A stretch of 64,000 nt of DNA, taken from contig CAZSAP010000003.1 of the NCBI GenBank assembly GCA_964604705.1, positions 186,001 through 250,000 of the forward strand, in the 5' to 3' direction. A program made the translations under genes and the position numbers. The first letter of the stretch is position 1, and the number at the start of each line of letters is the position of its first letter. Below, piece after piece: positions 14,993-23,503 of the stretch. Source of the DNA: JAAXVQ01 sp964604705 (lineage in GTDB: Bacteria; Oederibacteriota; JAAXVQ01). Below the pieces are notes generated by a model. That model was not told the DNA's origin. It saw nothing but the letters and a program-made list of their open reading frames with translations, and searched no databases.

Positions 14993-15484
14993 TTATATGG
15001 CTTCGGCCAATGATTTGGGCCGGTACTCCATAAAGTGATACACCCCGCGCAGTTCCCCCTGGACAAACCCCAGGCGGGTATAGTACTCACGGATCGGGTT
15101 GTTGAATTCCACGTGAAGCGTAAGCGGCAAGCACGTTTGTTCAGATTCAGATACAAGCCGAGACATTAGTTCCCGGCCCACGCCCTGCCCCTGCCATTCG
15201 GGCAGCAAGGCAATGTCTATAATTCGAATTTCTTTGCTGGTCCGGTGTACGTAAAGCCGGCCGGCCGGGGCATCTCCGCAGAGTATGACGGAAAAATCCG
15301 CACCGTGATAATAGGTTTGATAGTGCTTGCGCTGGAGATCAAATTGCATGCTCAGGAAATGCGTAACTTCTTCGGGCGCCCAGCCGGTGGCGGCCATTTC
15401 TGCCGCGCGCGTAGAGGCATAGACGTGAAATAAAAAGGCAAGATCGTTCTCCGTGATGGGACGCAAAACAATTGTCGGGTTCAA
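14993..15484 (-). CDS. GNAT-family N-acetyltransferase, first gene of the tail-collar operon
   Basis: 163 aa. GNAT fold with acetyl-CoA loop in PEWQGQGVGRELMSRLV (near 103-119) and the C-terminal EFNNPIREYYTRLGF strand. The start is a TTG at 15484 with GGGGAG 8 bases upstream; an in-frame stop lies just before it. A candidate -10 box (TATACT, 15555-15550 on the minus strand) lies in the 240-base upstream spacer, with only a weak -35. GNAT genes are recurrent partners of MdpB-like collar clusters, which suggests acetylation of a cluster product, but this is inference. Confidence 0.75.
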   Translation of the reverse strand: MNPTIVLRPITENDLAFLFHVYASTRAAEMAATGWAPEEVTHFLSMQFDLQRKHYQTYYHGADFSVILCGDAPAGRLYVHRTSKEIRIIDIALLPEWQGQGVGRELMSRLVSESEQTCLPLTLHVEFNNPIREYYTRLGFVQGELRGVYHFMEYRPKSLAEAI

Positions 15485-15724
15485 GACTCACACTCCCCTC
15501 GCGTGACCTGGCCTGCGGCATCGTGAAACATGTTTGGGGCTTAAAAAAAAGTATACCCCGTAAGCAGATATTCATCATCCTTGACTCTATCTGAACACGA
15601 AACAACCCATCCACATCAACTGCTTTTAAAAATTAGGAGTTATAAGAAGATCCAGAACAACCCGTGCTGCAGAGCAGATCATAAGCCATTTAGCGATACA
15701 GAACAAGCTTTTTCCTGGAAAAAG

Positions 15725-17602
15725 TTACCGGGCAACCGCAAACTTGCACCGCCGCACCACCTGCCCATCGGTCTCAATCAGGGCCAAATATATCCCGGCG
15801 GCCAGGTCGTGACAATTCCACCTAATCACCGTAAGCTCCGAAGTCGCCGAGGTGCGCATCTGACCCACGCGCTCACCGTTCATATTAAATACCGAAAGCG
15901 TGATCTCGGCTTGGCGCCCTGAGGTTACGGAAAAGTTCACGGTCTCCCGAGCCGGTACAGGGTAAACACGGACAACGTCGCTTTGCGCAGGAACACTCTC
16001 GGTGACGGTTAGGGTGGGTGTGACGGTCGTCGATACAAAAACCGTCAACGTGGCCGTAAGTGTCCAGGTCGGTGATTCCGTGGGTGACGCCGTTGCCGAG
16101 GGCGAAACACTCGGAGTCGGCGAAACCGTCGAACTCAGGGTTACGGTGGGCGAAGGTGTACTCGTCGGGGTTGGGCTCGCTGTCGGAGTGACGGTTCCAG
16201 TTTCGGTAATGGTAGGAGACTCCGTGAACGTCGAGGTAATCGTGGTGGTCGGGGTTACGGTCGCGCTTACGGTCAACGTCGGCGACTCGGTCGGGGTCTG
16301 GCTTATCGTTGGGCTGGACGTCGCGGTAGCCGAGACCGTACGCGTCGGGGTTTGCGTGGGCGTGGGTGTGCGGGTGAACGTAGGCGTTCGGGTCGGCGAG
16401 GCCGTGCGGGTGGAGGTTACGGTGACGGTGGGCACCAGCGGATCGTAATAGCTACAGTGCACATCGTTATCGCTCTGTTCATAAGTATTCCAAACCACGT
16501 ACGGGGTTCCGGCCGCATTAACAACCAACCTCGGACGGTAGGGTGAAACCCGGCGGTTTGTGTGCGCCGTGCCTGGAACCAAGTCCCAGTTGGTGCCGTT
16601 TAGGCGACGAACAAACAAGTCGTACTCCGTGATGTCCATGTCATGGGTGCCATTGTATTCCTGCCAGGCAACATAGATCTCCCCGTTGCCTGCGGCCAAA
16701 TACGGATTGACGCTTCGGTAGTTGGTTTCCACGTTCCACGACCCACCCATGTCCTCCCAGGCCGTTCCGTTCCAACGGCTGATGTACAACTGAGCCCGGT
16801 CGCTGGCGTTCACTTCGGTCCAGGCCGCATACAAAAAGCCTCCGGCGGCGAGCAAGGTTCCTGCGTAGGCGCGGTGACTGCTGTCGCGGCTTAAACTCCC
16901 GGTCCCAACCAAGGACCACGCTGTCCCGTTCCATACTTTCACATAATTCAGATAGGTAACCCCGGTCCATTCGTTCCACATCACATACGGAACATTTCCG
17001 TATATCTGCATACTGGGTGCCGTGGCCACACGATTGGTGTTCTGATCCAGCGCCGTGCCGAGATGGCTCCAGGCAGCGCCGTTGTAACGGCTGACAAAAA
17101 CATCGCAATTATTAAAATCCCCAGTGGAACGCGTCTCAATCCAGGTGGCGTACAGCGTATTCCCATCGGCCGCCAAGCGGACATCGTAGGCATCTTGTGA
17201 GGCGACTCGATTCAGCGAAGACGAAACGGTTTGCCAGGAGGCCCCGTTCCAACGCCGACAGATCATTTGATAGCGAAACCCGTCGTCCTCATTCCAAGCC
17301 GCATAGAGGGTGTGATTGGCAAACGTCAGTGCAGGATCGTCCACATCTTCCCCGGGCACAAGATTCAAAACCCCGCCGACATTGTTCCATTGTGACCCGT
17401 TCCAAGACCGAACGTAAACATTGTAATAATCGTTCCAAGCCACGTACGGCGTGGAATCATCCATGGCCACGTCCGGCTGGCAGGCATTGGTGCCTGTGCC
17501 CTGGGTTAGTGTGCTGTCAATCGCAACCCACTCGGCGTGACTTACGCCCCCCCACATGCCGATTCCCAGCACGAACGCGATCACACCATTTCTCAACTGC
17601 AT
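15725..17602 (-). CDS. Secreted beta-propeller-like surface protein with Thr-Pro linker and FlgD-like C-terminal domain
   Basis: 625 aa. A signal peptide covers about 1-23 (MQLRNGVIAFVLGIG ... SHA). Residues 25-385 hold about seven repeats of the form G-x-x-Y-x-A-W-x-E ... RWNGTAWxxxG, which suggests a multi-bladed propeller related to sialidase/BNR folds. Residues 390-540 are a Thr/Ser/Pro linker. Residues 543-625 (VVRVYPVPARE ... GIYLALI) are a FlgD-like/T9SS-type C-terminal domain. The ATG at 17602 is chosen because AAGGAG lies 8 bases upstream. It has its own strong promoter and is probably transcribed separately. It shares the linker and C-terminal domain with the protein ending at 10554. 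Ligand or enzyme activity is unknown. Confidence 0.75.
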   Translation of the reverse strand: MQLRNGVIAFVLGIGMWGGVSHAEWVAIDSTLTQGTGTNACQPDVAMDDSTPYVAWNDYYNVYVRSWNGSQWNNVGGVLNLVPGEDVDDPALTFANHTLYAAWNEDDGFRYQMICRRWNGASWQTVSSSLNRVASQDAYDVRLAADGNTLYATWIETRSTGDFNNCDVFVSRYNGAAWSHLGTALDQNTNRVATAPSMQIYGNVPYVMWNEWTGVTYLNYVKVWNGTAWSLVGTGSLSRDSSHRAYAGTLLAAGGFLYAAWTEVNASDRAQLYISRWNGTAWEDMGGSWNVETNYRSVNPYLAAGNGEIYVAWQEYNGTHDMDITEYDLFVRRLNGTNWDLVPGTAHTNRRVSPYRPRLVVNAAGTPYVVWNTYEQSDNDVHCSYYDPLVPTVTVTSTRTASPTRTPTFTRTPTPTQTPTRTVSATATSSPTISQTPTESPTLTVSATVTPTTTITSTFTESPTITETGTVTPTASPTPTSTPSPTVTLSSTVSPTPSVSPSATASPTESPTWTLTATLTVFVSTTVTPTLTVTESVPAQSDVVRVYPVPARETVNFSVTSGRQAEITLSVFNMNGERVGQMRTSATSELTVIRWNCHDLAAGIYLALIETDGQVVRRCKFAVAR

Positions 17603-17647
17603 ATGCACAGCTCCTTGCTAAAGTAACTTTAATGACAATTGTTGACA

Positions 17648-17676
17648 AGTATAGTCCGTCTTTGCAAACCTGTAAA
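17648..17676 (-). promoter_or_regulatory. Promoter of the beta-propeller surface protein
   Basis: Minus strand: TTTACA (17676-17671), 17-base spacer, TATACT (17653-17648), 45 bases before the ATG. Five of six bases match in each box. Confidence 0.6.
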
Positions 17677-17711
17677 GATCACCACTGGAAAATATCACGG
17701 AAATAGGAAGA

Positions 17712-19022
17712 TTAATTCGAAACCAGGGGACGCTTGATCACCGCATGAACCTTATGGTCAATCTCTCGACTGAAGCCGTCGATTTGCACCAAACATTGAT
17801 TCACTTCCACTTGGCGAACCGTAAACACCGCCAGGGGCACACCGTGCCGGTCTTGCAGCACACCCTTTAATCCCACCTGCACATTGTCGTCGGCGCCTTT
17901 GTCCAAGATCACATGCGAGACCCGGCCACCAAATTTTTGTACTTCAACCAACCGAGCAAAAATGTTTTCAATGGCCATGTCCGAACGGTATTGCAAATCC
18001 TTATCCTCCACCTTGGGCATGGTCCCCTCGGCACTTTCAGGCATCAGGGTGGATTTCAAAGAATGCACCCTGTCCCCCCCGGTACCGGGTGCCGTGGTAA
18101 ACCGCAACAGAATGGAAAGACGGTGTTGGTTCCCCAGCGTATGGGCAAGATCGTAGGTAAACACGTAGTCGAGCTCATAATTTTCAGGTCGATACGAAGC
18201 TCCGATGGAAGCCTGGTCCTTGGCATAACCGGCGCGAATGCCCAGGTCCTGCTCAAACCACACCTCGGTTCCAAAGCGTGCACGCGCTTGGGTGGGTTCG
18301 GTAAATTCAAAGTCCATGGTGCTGATCACGTGATTGAAATACATAACATCCGAGGAGCGTAAAAACTTCAGGGCCGTACCGATCTTCACCATTACGGGTA
18401 CAGACTCACACCGTCCGTTACTCCCATACATGGTTTGCGCCAAGTTCTGCACCGTCGCCCCCAGTGTATGGTCCCAAAACAAAACCGGTTGCCAGAGCGC
18501 CCCCAGATCCAAACCCGCGCCGGTAGCCGAAGCCTGCTCAAGAAACGACTCACGCTGCAACTTGAGGGTTGCGCCCAAACTCAAGCCCTTCACCCAAGAA
18601 TATACTTTCTGTCCATAGCTCAACAGCAAGCTGTCTTCGGCTTGATTGGCCGAGGCAAGGGGTACACCTTCACCATCCTTCGGGACATCCGGTCCAATCG
18701 AGCTATGCCACCAGGAAACAGCACAGTTGCCCACGTGCGGCCATAAAAAGGCATAGCTTACAAAACTTTGGTTCATCTCATAAGGCAAAAATCCATATTG
18801 CATGGCGGCTTGATAAATATACAAATTCATCTGGGATAATCCCGCGGGATTCCAATAACCCGCAGTGGCATCGTCGGCCACAGCCACAAAGGCACCACCC
18901 AACCCACTGGCTCGCGCACCCGCCCCTTGACGGTACTCTTCCAAAGGGTCAGGAGCAGCACTCCCCCATGCCAGCGAGATGATACCCAACCCCAGTACGA
19001 TGCACTGAAAAAAAGTCTTCAC
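17712..19022 (-). CDS. PorV/UPF0164-like outer-membrane beta-barrel protein
   Basis: 436 aa. A signal peptide covers about 1-22. The mature N-terminus has GARASGLGGAFVAVADDATAG followed by YWNPAGL, the hallmark of the PorV/PorQ/UPF0164 branch of FadL-like 14-stranded barrels. Residues 25-300 are barrel-like with alternating strands; 320-436 form an extra soluble domain (FGGRVSHVILDKGADDNVQVG ... AVFTVRQVEVNQC). In Bacteroidota PorV shuttles type IX secretion cargo. Its position between two proteins with T9SS-like C-terminal domains makes a similar role plausible here (inference). The start is a GTG with GGGGAG 6 bases upstream. No other T9SS core gene (porK, L, M, N, sprA) lies in the window. 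Confidence 0.72.
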   Translation of the reverse strand: MKTFFQCIVLGLGIISLAWGSAAPDPLEEYRQGAGARASGLGGAFVAVADDATAGYWNPAGLSQMNLYIYQAAMQYGFLPYEMNQSFVSYAFLWPHVGNCAVSWWHSSIGPDVPKDGEGVPLASANQAEDSLLLSYGQKVYSWVKGLSLGATLKLQRESFLEQASATGAGLDLGALWQPVLFWDHTLGATVQNLAQTMYGSNGRCESVPVMVKIGTALKFLRSSDVMYFNHVISTMDFEFTEPTQARARFGTEVWFEQDLGIRAGYAKDQASIGASYRPENYELDYVFTYDLAHTLGNQHRLSILLRFTTAPGTGGDRVHSLKSTLMPESAEGTMPKVEDKDLQYRSDMAIENIFARLVEVQKFGGRVSHVILDKGADDNVQVGLKGVLQDRHGVPLAVFTVRQVEVNQCLVQIDGFSREIDHKVHAVIKRPLVSN

Positions 19023-19099
19023 CCGTAGCTCCCCGTTCGCACACTTCCGACGTATTCGTTACTTGGACAGCCGTCGAGTTAAATCATTGCTCGGCCGTA

Positions 19100-19143
19100 A
19101 AAAGAATGTAGGCATGCACCGATGTGAACCGGCACATGCCTAC
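19100..19143 (-). terminator. Intrinsic terminator after the GT4 gene
   Basis: A 9-bp stem (GTAGGCATG with CATGCCTAC; 19108-19143) is followed on the minus strand by ATTCTTTTT. It lies 20 bases past the GT4 stop. Confidence 0.65.
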
Positions 19144-19163
19144 CTGAAAATACTGTTCCGAAC

Positions 19164-20327
19164 CTAAGCGCGTTTTTTCTTGGCGATTAAGGCTTCGTAC
19201 TTGTTTAACATTTCTTTGGCCTTGGCTTGAATGGACCAGGCCTGTGCTTGGCGCTTGGCTTCTTCCAGTTTTTCCGCATACAGTTTCTTATCGGTCAACA
19301 TGCGTTGCACGGCATCGGTGTATTCCTTGAGATCCAGACTTACGGCCAAACCACCCCCGTCGGCCATGACATCTCTAACCCCCATGGCATTCACGGCCAC
19401 AGACGGTGTCCCCGCGGCCATGGCCTCGGTCAGCACCATCCCCTGGGTCTCTGTAACCGAGGCCAATAAGTGCAGCTCGGCGGCGGCATATAAGTCGGCC
19501 CAATCTTTCCGATCCAAATAACCGATGTAGACCACTTTGGGATCCAACTTCCGACGGGTGACTTCGGCTTTAATTTCTTCCAACGCAGGACCCTGGCCGG
19601 CAATGACCAAGCGGGCTTTGGGTTGCAGCGGAATCAACCGTTCCAACACATCCAACATGAACGGAAGATTCTTTTCGCGCGCCACACGTCCCATGGCCAA
19701 AAGCATGATGTCGTCTTTGGTGAACCCAAGCTTTTGGCGCATACGTTCGCCGTCCACGTTCTTAAACGGAGTCAAATCAATCCCGGTGGGATTGATCGCA
19801 ATCTGCGCCTTCACGCCGTACCCTTTAAGGGCATCGGCCATGGGACTTGAAGGCGCAATGATCAGGTCATGCTTGTCGCAATACCACTTGGAAAACCGCG
19901 CGGCCATCCAACGACCGGCAAACTCCGGCACCCAGCGCCAATATTGATGCACGTACGCCTCAAAAAACGTGTGGTATGTGTGAATCACGGGAATGTTGTA
20001 CTGCTTGGCCCATTTCAGCGATGCCATGCCAATGGCAAAGGGGGTTTGATTATGAATGATGTCAAATTTATAGTCGGCCAGATGCTTAACCAGTTCCTTC
20101 GAACCGGGATGCTTCATATCGGGGAGACGATCTTCGGGATCAAAAAACAAATACTTCGAAGGAAAGCGGACAACATCCGGTTCCTTGTCTGTAAAATCCG
20201 GGAACGCCGGAGCAAAGATATGGACCCGATGCCCTTGCGCCCTGAATTGTTCAGCAAAGGATTGCACGGACCGTGCGACTCCGTTGACCCGCGGCAAATA
20301 GGTATCTGTGACTAAGCAGATATTCAT
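19164..20327 (-). CDS. GT4-family glycosyltransferase (diacylglycerol glucosyltransferase-like)
   Basis: 387 aa, GT-B fold. N-terminal MNICLVTDTYLPRVNGVA ... HRVHIFAP is the acceptor domain; the C-terminal donor domain has MGRVAREKNLPFMLD, IAGQGPALEEI and the E-x7-E region SVTETQGMVLTEAMAAGTP. The sequence recalls processive or monoglucosyl diacylglycerol synthases and related lipid glycosyltransferases, a membrane-associated role at the cytosolic face; other GT4 substrates remain possible. I start it at the ATG at 20327 (GGGGGT seven bases upstream), not at an in-frame start at 20561 that would add 78 residues unlike the family and overlap the divergent gene's leader. Confidence 0.82.
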   Translation of the reverse strand: MNICLVTDTYLPRVNGVARSVQSFAEQFRAQGHRVHIFAPAFPDFTDKEPDVVRFPSKYLFFDPEDRLPDMKHPGSKELVKHLADYKFDIIHNQTPFAIGMASLKWAKQYNIPVIHTYHTFFEAYVHQYWRWVPEFAGRWMAARFSKWYCDKHDLIIAPSSPMADALKGYGVKAQIAINPTGIDLTPFKNVDGERMRQKLGFTKDDIMLLAMGRVAREKNLPFMLDVLERLIPLQPKARLVIAGQGPALEEIKAEVTRRKLDPKVVYIGYLDRKDWADLYAAAELHLLASVTETQGMVLTEAMAAGTPSVAVNAMGVRDVMADGGGLAVSLDLKEYTDAVQRMLTDKKLYAEKLEEAKRQAQAWSIQAKAKEMLNKYEALIAKKKRA

Positions 20328-20462
20328 GCTGGTACCCCCGTTTTTTTCGAAGTTGTAAGGTGGGGCTATTTTCGCACAAAATACCTGCCCGGACAATGCA
20401 AAACCAAACGAATCCCAAAACGACTTCCCAAACTCCCGAGATTGCAAATACGGCATATATTT

Positions 20463-20492
20463 CTGGCAGGATAACCGCCCCTCGCTTATAAT
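20463..20492 (+). promoter_or_regulatory. Candidate promoter of the small barrel gene
   Basis: Perfect TATAAT at 20487-20492 with CTGGCA (four of six) 18 bases upstream, 70 bases before the ATG at 20562. Confidence 0.45.
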
Positions 20493-20561
20493 GCCGCCCA
20501 TACACCGAACCTCCGGGGAAAGGTATCGGTAGGCACATCCACTTTCAAGGGGGAACCTCAA

Positions 20562-21176
20562 ATGAAAACTGCGTTACGTATGCTCTGTTTGGGAATGATC
20601 TTGCTGGCGTTGGGCACAAATGCTTGGGCTGAGGAAGATGCCTCAGTGGCAGAACCCATGGCCGCTCCGCAAAAAGAAATCGCAGCCTCCGATCCGGAAG
20701 TCTTTGGTTTAGGTGTTTGTCTCGGGCAAGGCGCCGGCCTGCTCGGCGCCTATATGAAATTCAACCCCATTGACCACCTGGGGTTTGAAGCTACGGTCGG
20801 CAAACGTATGTTCCTGCTGGTATACAACGACGAATTGGAAGTCTACTGGCCGACAAATGTGGCCTTGAAAGCTCGCTATTATTTCATGGAACGCACCCGA
20901 CGTTTTAATCCAGGAATTGAAGCCGGCGCTATGTTCACCGAAGATTTGGGGACCGGTGGCGAGGTATCGGGTATATGCACCTTCCGCATCAACAAACACC
21001 TACACCTGGATGCCTCTTTGGGAATCGGAAGCATGCCCAATGCTAAAAGCAATCAGATTGATTACTTGGTGAAGGTTCGAGGGCGTACGCGGGCCTATTA
21101 TGAAAACAATGCGAGCTTCACCTACGATTCGCCGATTATGCTTTTCGCAGGACTCGGCATCGCCTTTATGTTTTAA
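20562..21176 (+). CDS. Small outer-membrane beta-barrel protein
   Basis: 204 aa. A clear signal peptide covers about 1-23 (MKTALRMLCLGMILLALG ... AWA). After an Ala/Glu-rich stretch, residues 48-204 alternate polar and hydrophobic in short strands (FGLGVCLGQGAGLLGAYMKF, LGFEATVGKRMFLL, VALKARYYFM) and end in ...GLGIAFMF with a terminal Phe, as outer-membrane barrels recognised by the Bam machinery do. I see no specific family. GGGGGA precedes the ATG. It is divergent from the GT4 gene and ends at a bidirectional terminator shared with argF. Confidence 0.7.
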   Translation: MKTALRMLCLGMILLALGTNAWAEEDASVAEPMAAPQKEIAASDPEVFGLGVCLGQGAGLLGAYMKFNPIDHLGFEATVGKRMFLLVYNDELEVYWPTNVALKARYYFMERTRRFNPGIEAGAMFTEDLGTGGEVSGICTFRINKHLHLDASLGIGSMPNAKSNQIDYLVKVRGRTRAYYENNASFTYDSPIMLFAGLGIAFMF

Positions 21177-21226
21177 GCCCGTGTAGACTCCAACCCAAAC
21201 CCAGTCTCATTGATACAGTCCGTAAC

Positions 21227-21259
21227 AAAAAAGCCCCAGCCATTGGCCGGGGCTTTTTT
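21227..21259. terminator. Bidirectional intrinsic terminator
   Basis: AAAAAAGCCCC (21227-21237) pairs with GGGGCTTTTTT (21249-21259). It serves the plus-strand barrel gene and the minus-strand argF, whose stop is at 21275. Confidence 0.85.
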
Positions 21260-21274
21260 GTTTGTTCGCGACCT

Positions 21275-22261
21275 TTAGATTCCACCCATGAGCAAAGCCA
21301 GGATCGCCTTCTGCACATGCAAGCGGTTTTCCGCTTGGTCAAACACAATGGACTGAGGTCCATCCATGACTTCGTCGGTAACTTCCTCACCCCGATGCGC
21401 CGGCAGACAGTGCATGAACACCGCATCCGGAGCCGCGTGGGTCATGAGTTTGGCATTGACCTGATATTTTTTAAACGCCCGCAAGCGAATGGCGTGCTCT
21501 TTCTCCTGCCCCATGGAGACCCATACATCGGTGTAAATGGCATTGGCGCCGGCCACTGCGCGGGAAGGCTCCGCGGTCAGATACAGCTCGCCGTGATTTT
21601 TCTCACGATCGCTTTCCGAAAATTCAATGGCCTGCTTGTCCAAGGTGTATTCCTCAGGCGAAGACATAACCAACTGGATGCCAGTCTTCGCCGCCCCAAA
21701 CACCAACGAACGCGCCACGTTGTTGCCGTCCCCAACGTAGGCCACGCGCAAACCCTTCAACTTGCCAAAGCGTTCCTTCAAGGTCAACAAATCCGCCAGG
21801 ATCTGGCACGGATGCGAATAGTCGGTGAGTGCATTGATGACCGGGACCGTGGCTGCCTTGGACATTTCCACCACCTTGCGGTGATCGTCGGTCCGGATGG
21901 TGATGCCGTCGACATAGCGCGAGAGCACACGCGCCGTGTCGGGAATGCTTTCGCCGCGTCCGATCTGCAGATCGCGTCCGGCCAGGTAGTACATCATCCC
22001 CCCAAGTTGGTACATGGCCACTTCAAACGAGACACGGGTGCGGGTCGAGCTCTTCTCGAAAATCGCAGCCAGGGTCTTGCCCTGAAGGAGCGGTTTTTCT
22101 TTGCCGGCCTTGTGCAAGGCTTTGAGCTCCGCGGCCGTATCCAAAATCAAATGAATGTCCTGGGGCTGCAACTGCGCCATGGTCAACAGACTGGTGACCG
22201 AAAGTTTCTTGCCACCGCTCTTTTTGCTCGCGGATTTAACACTGGGTTTATTCGTTTTCAT
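21275..22261 (-). CDS. argF: Ornithine carbamoyltransferase
   Basis: 328 aa. Makes citrulline from ornithine and carbamoyl phosphate, the sixth step of arginine synthesis, as a cytosolic trimer. The carbamoyl-phosphate motif SSTRTR, DYSHPCQ and the ornithine-loop motif HCLPAHRGEEV are all present. An additional Lys/Ser-rich N-terminal tail of about 20 residues (KTNKPSVKSASKKSGGKK) is not usual for the family. GAGGAG lies 7 bases before the ATG. It follows argD by 4 bases in the argB-argD-argF operon. Confidence 0.95.
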   Translation of the reverse strand: MKTNKPSVKSASKKSGGKKLSVTSLLTMAQLQPQDIHLILDTAAELKALHKAGKEKPLLQGKTLAAIFEKSSTRTRVSFEVAMYQLGGMMYYLAGRDLQIGRGESIPDTARVLSRYVDGITIRTDDHRKVVEMSKAATVPVINALTDYSHPCQILADLLTLKERFGKLKGLRVAYVGDGNNVARSLVFGAAKTGIQLVMSSPEEYTLDKQAIEFSESDREKNHGELYLTAEPSRAVAGANAIYTDVWVSMGQEKEHAIRLRAFKKYQVNAKLMTHAAPDAVFMHCLPAHRGEEVTDEVMDGPQSIVFDQAENRLHVQKAILALLMGGI

Positions 22262-22265
22262 GTTT

Positions 22266-23501
22266 CTACTCCTCCTTCGCGCGATCCAACGCTGCGAAAA
22301 CCTTCTCCAAAATAAGGCAGGCTTCGTCCACTTCCGCCTTGCCGATAATCAACGCGGGCAAAAACCGCAAAACCGTTCCAGCCGTGCAATTAATCACCAA
22401 TCCGTGCTTCATGGCTTCACTTACGGCGTCCGGGCCGGAATGAACCATGTCCAAGCCCTGCATGAGACCGGCGCCGCGTGTTTCCTTGATCAACTTCGGA
22501 AACTTCGCTGCCAGCGCTCCCAGTTTTTGGGCCAAATACTCCCCAGTGCTCTTCACGTTTTCCAGGAACCCGGGCTTGGCCAACTCTTCCAATAAGACGC
22601 ACCCACCGGCGGCGGCCACCGGATTCCCACCAAACGTCGAACCATGATCCCCCACGTGCAGGGCCGAGGCCACATCGGCGCGCGTGATGAGCGCGGAGAT
22701 GGGCAACCCGCCGCCCAAGGGTTTGGCCACCAAAACCACATCCGGGGTTACGCCAAAATACTCATAGGCGTTGACGGTGCCCAAACGTCCCAGTCCGCAC
22801 TGGATCTCATCAAAAATCAACAACAGATGATTCTGATCGCACAACGTGCGCAACGACTGCAAATATTTCTTATCCGCAGGCATCAGCCCGCCCTCGCCTT
22901 GCACCGGTTCCACCATGATGGCACATGTCTGGTTGCTGATGCTCGAGGCGGCGGACACAAAATTGTTAAAGGTCACATACTTGAAGCCCGGCAACATGGG
23001 CTCCACACCCTTGTGATATTTTTCCTGGCCGGTGGCCGTCAGCGCACCGTAAGTCCGCCCGTGGAAGGAGCCTTTCATGGTAATGATCTCAAACCGTTTC
23101 TCATCCGGGCGTTCCCGCTTGGCCCATTTGCGCGCCAACTTGATGGCCAACTCGACAATCTCAGCTCCCGAGTTGGAAAAGAGCACCTTGTTCCCGAACG
23201 ACTTCTCGGTCAAGCGCTTGGCCAACTCAACTTGCGCTTCGGTATAATACAGATTGCCCACATGCGCCAAAGCGCTCAACTGCGCCTGCATGGCGGCCAT
23301 TTGCGCAGGATGGTTGTACCCCAAATCCATAACCGCATGCCCGGAGAAAAAATCCAGGTAGGCCTTGCCCTCCTTGTCCCAAAGACGGCAACCCTCGCCC
23401 TTGGCCCAAACCACCGGCTGCCGATTGAAGGTCTTGGCGATGGCCGTGGCTTCCTGATTGAAAACATCCTGCGAGGTCTTGAAGTTCGATTGTGCACTCA
23501 T
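22266..23501 (-). CDS. argD: Acetylornithine aminotransferase
   Basis: 411 aa, class III PLP-dependent aminotransferase; converts N-acetylglutamate semialdehyde to N-acetylornithine. Present are the KAYLDFFSGHAVMDLGYNHP N-terminal block, NSGAEIVELAIKLAR, GSFHGRTYGAL, the DEIQCGLGRLG segment and the PLP lysine region VLVAKPLGGGLPISAL, followed by GDHGSTFGGNPVAAAG. Length and order are typical. It starts 2 bases after argB. ArgD may also serve lysine biosynthesis (SucDapAT activity) in some bacteria. Confidence 0.94.
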   Translation of the reverse strand: MSAQSNFKTSQDVFNQEATAIAKTFNRQPVVWAKGEGCRLWDKEGKAYLDFFSGHAVMDLGYNHPAQMAAMQAQLSALAHVGNLYYTEAQVELAKRLTEKSFGNKVLFSNSGAEIVELAIKLARKWAKRERPDEKRFEIITMKGSFHGRTYGALTATGQEKYHKGVEPMLPGFKYVTFNNFVSAASSISNQTCAIMVEPVQGEGGLMPADKKYLQSLRTLCDQNHLLLIFDEIQCGLGRLGTVNAYEYFGVTPDVVLVAKPLGGGLPISALITRADVASALHVGDHGSTFGGNPVAAAGGCVLLEELAKPGFLENVKSTGEYLAQKLGALAAKFPKLIKETRGAGLMQGLDMVHSGPDAVSEAMKHGLVINCTAGTVLRFLPALIIGKAEVDEACLILEKVFAALDRAKEE

Positions 23502-23503
23502 GA

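Noticed and set aside
13028..15484. Prophage
   Set aside because: Collar proteins alone do not make a prophage: no integrase with att sites, capsid, terminase, portal, tail tube or lysis genes are present, and flanking genes are ordinary surface proteins.
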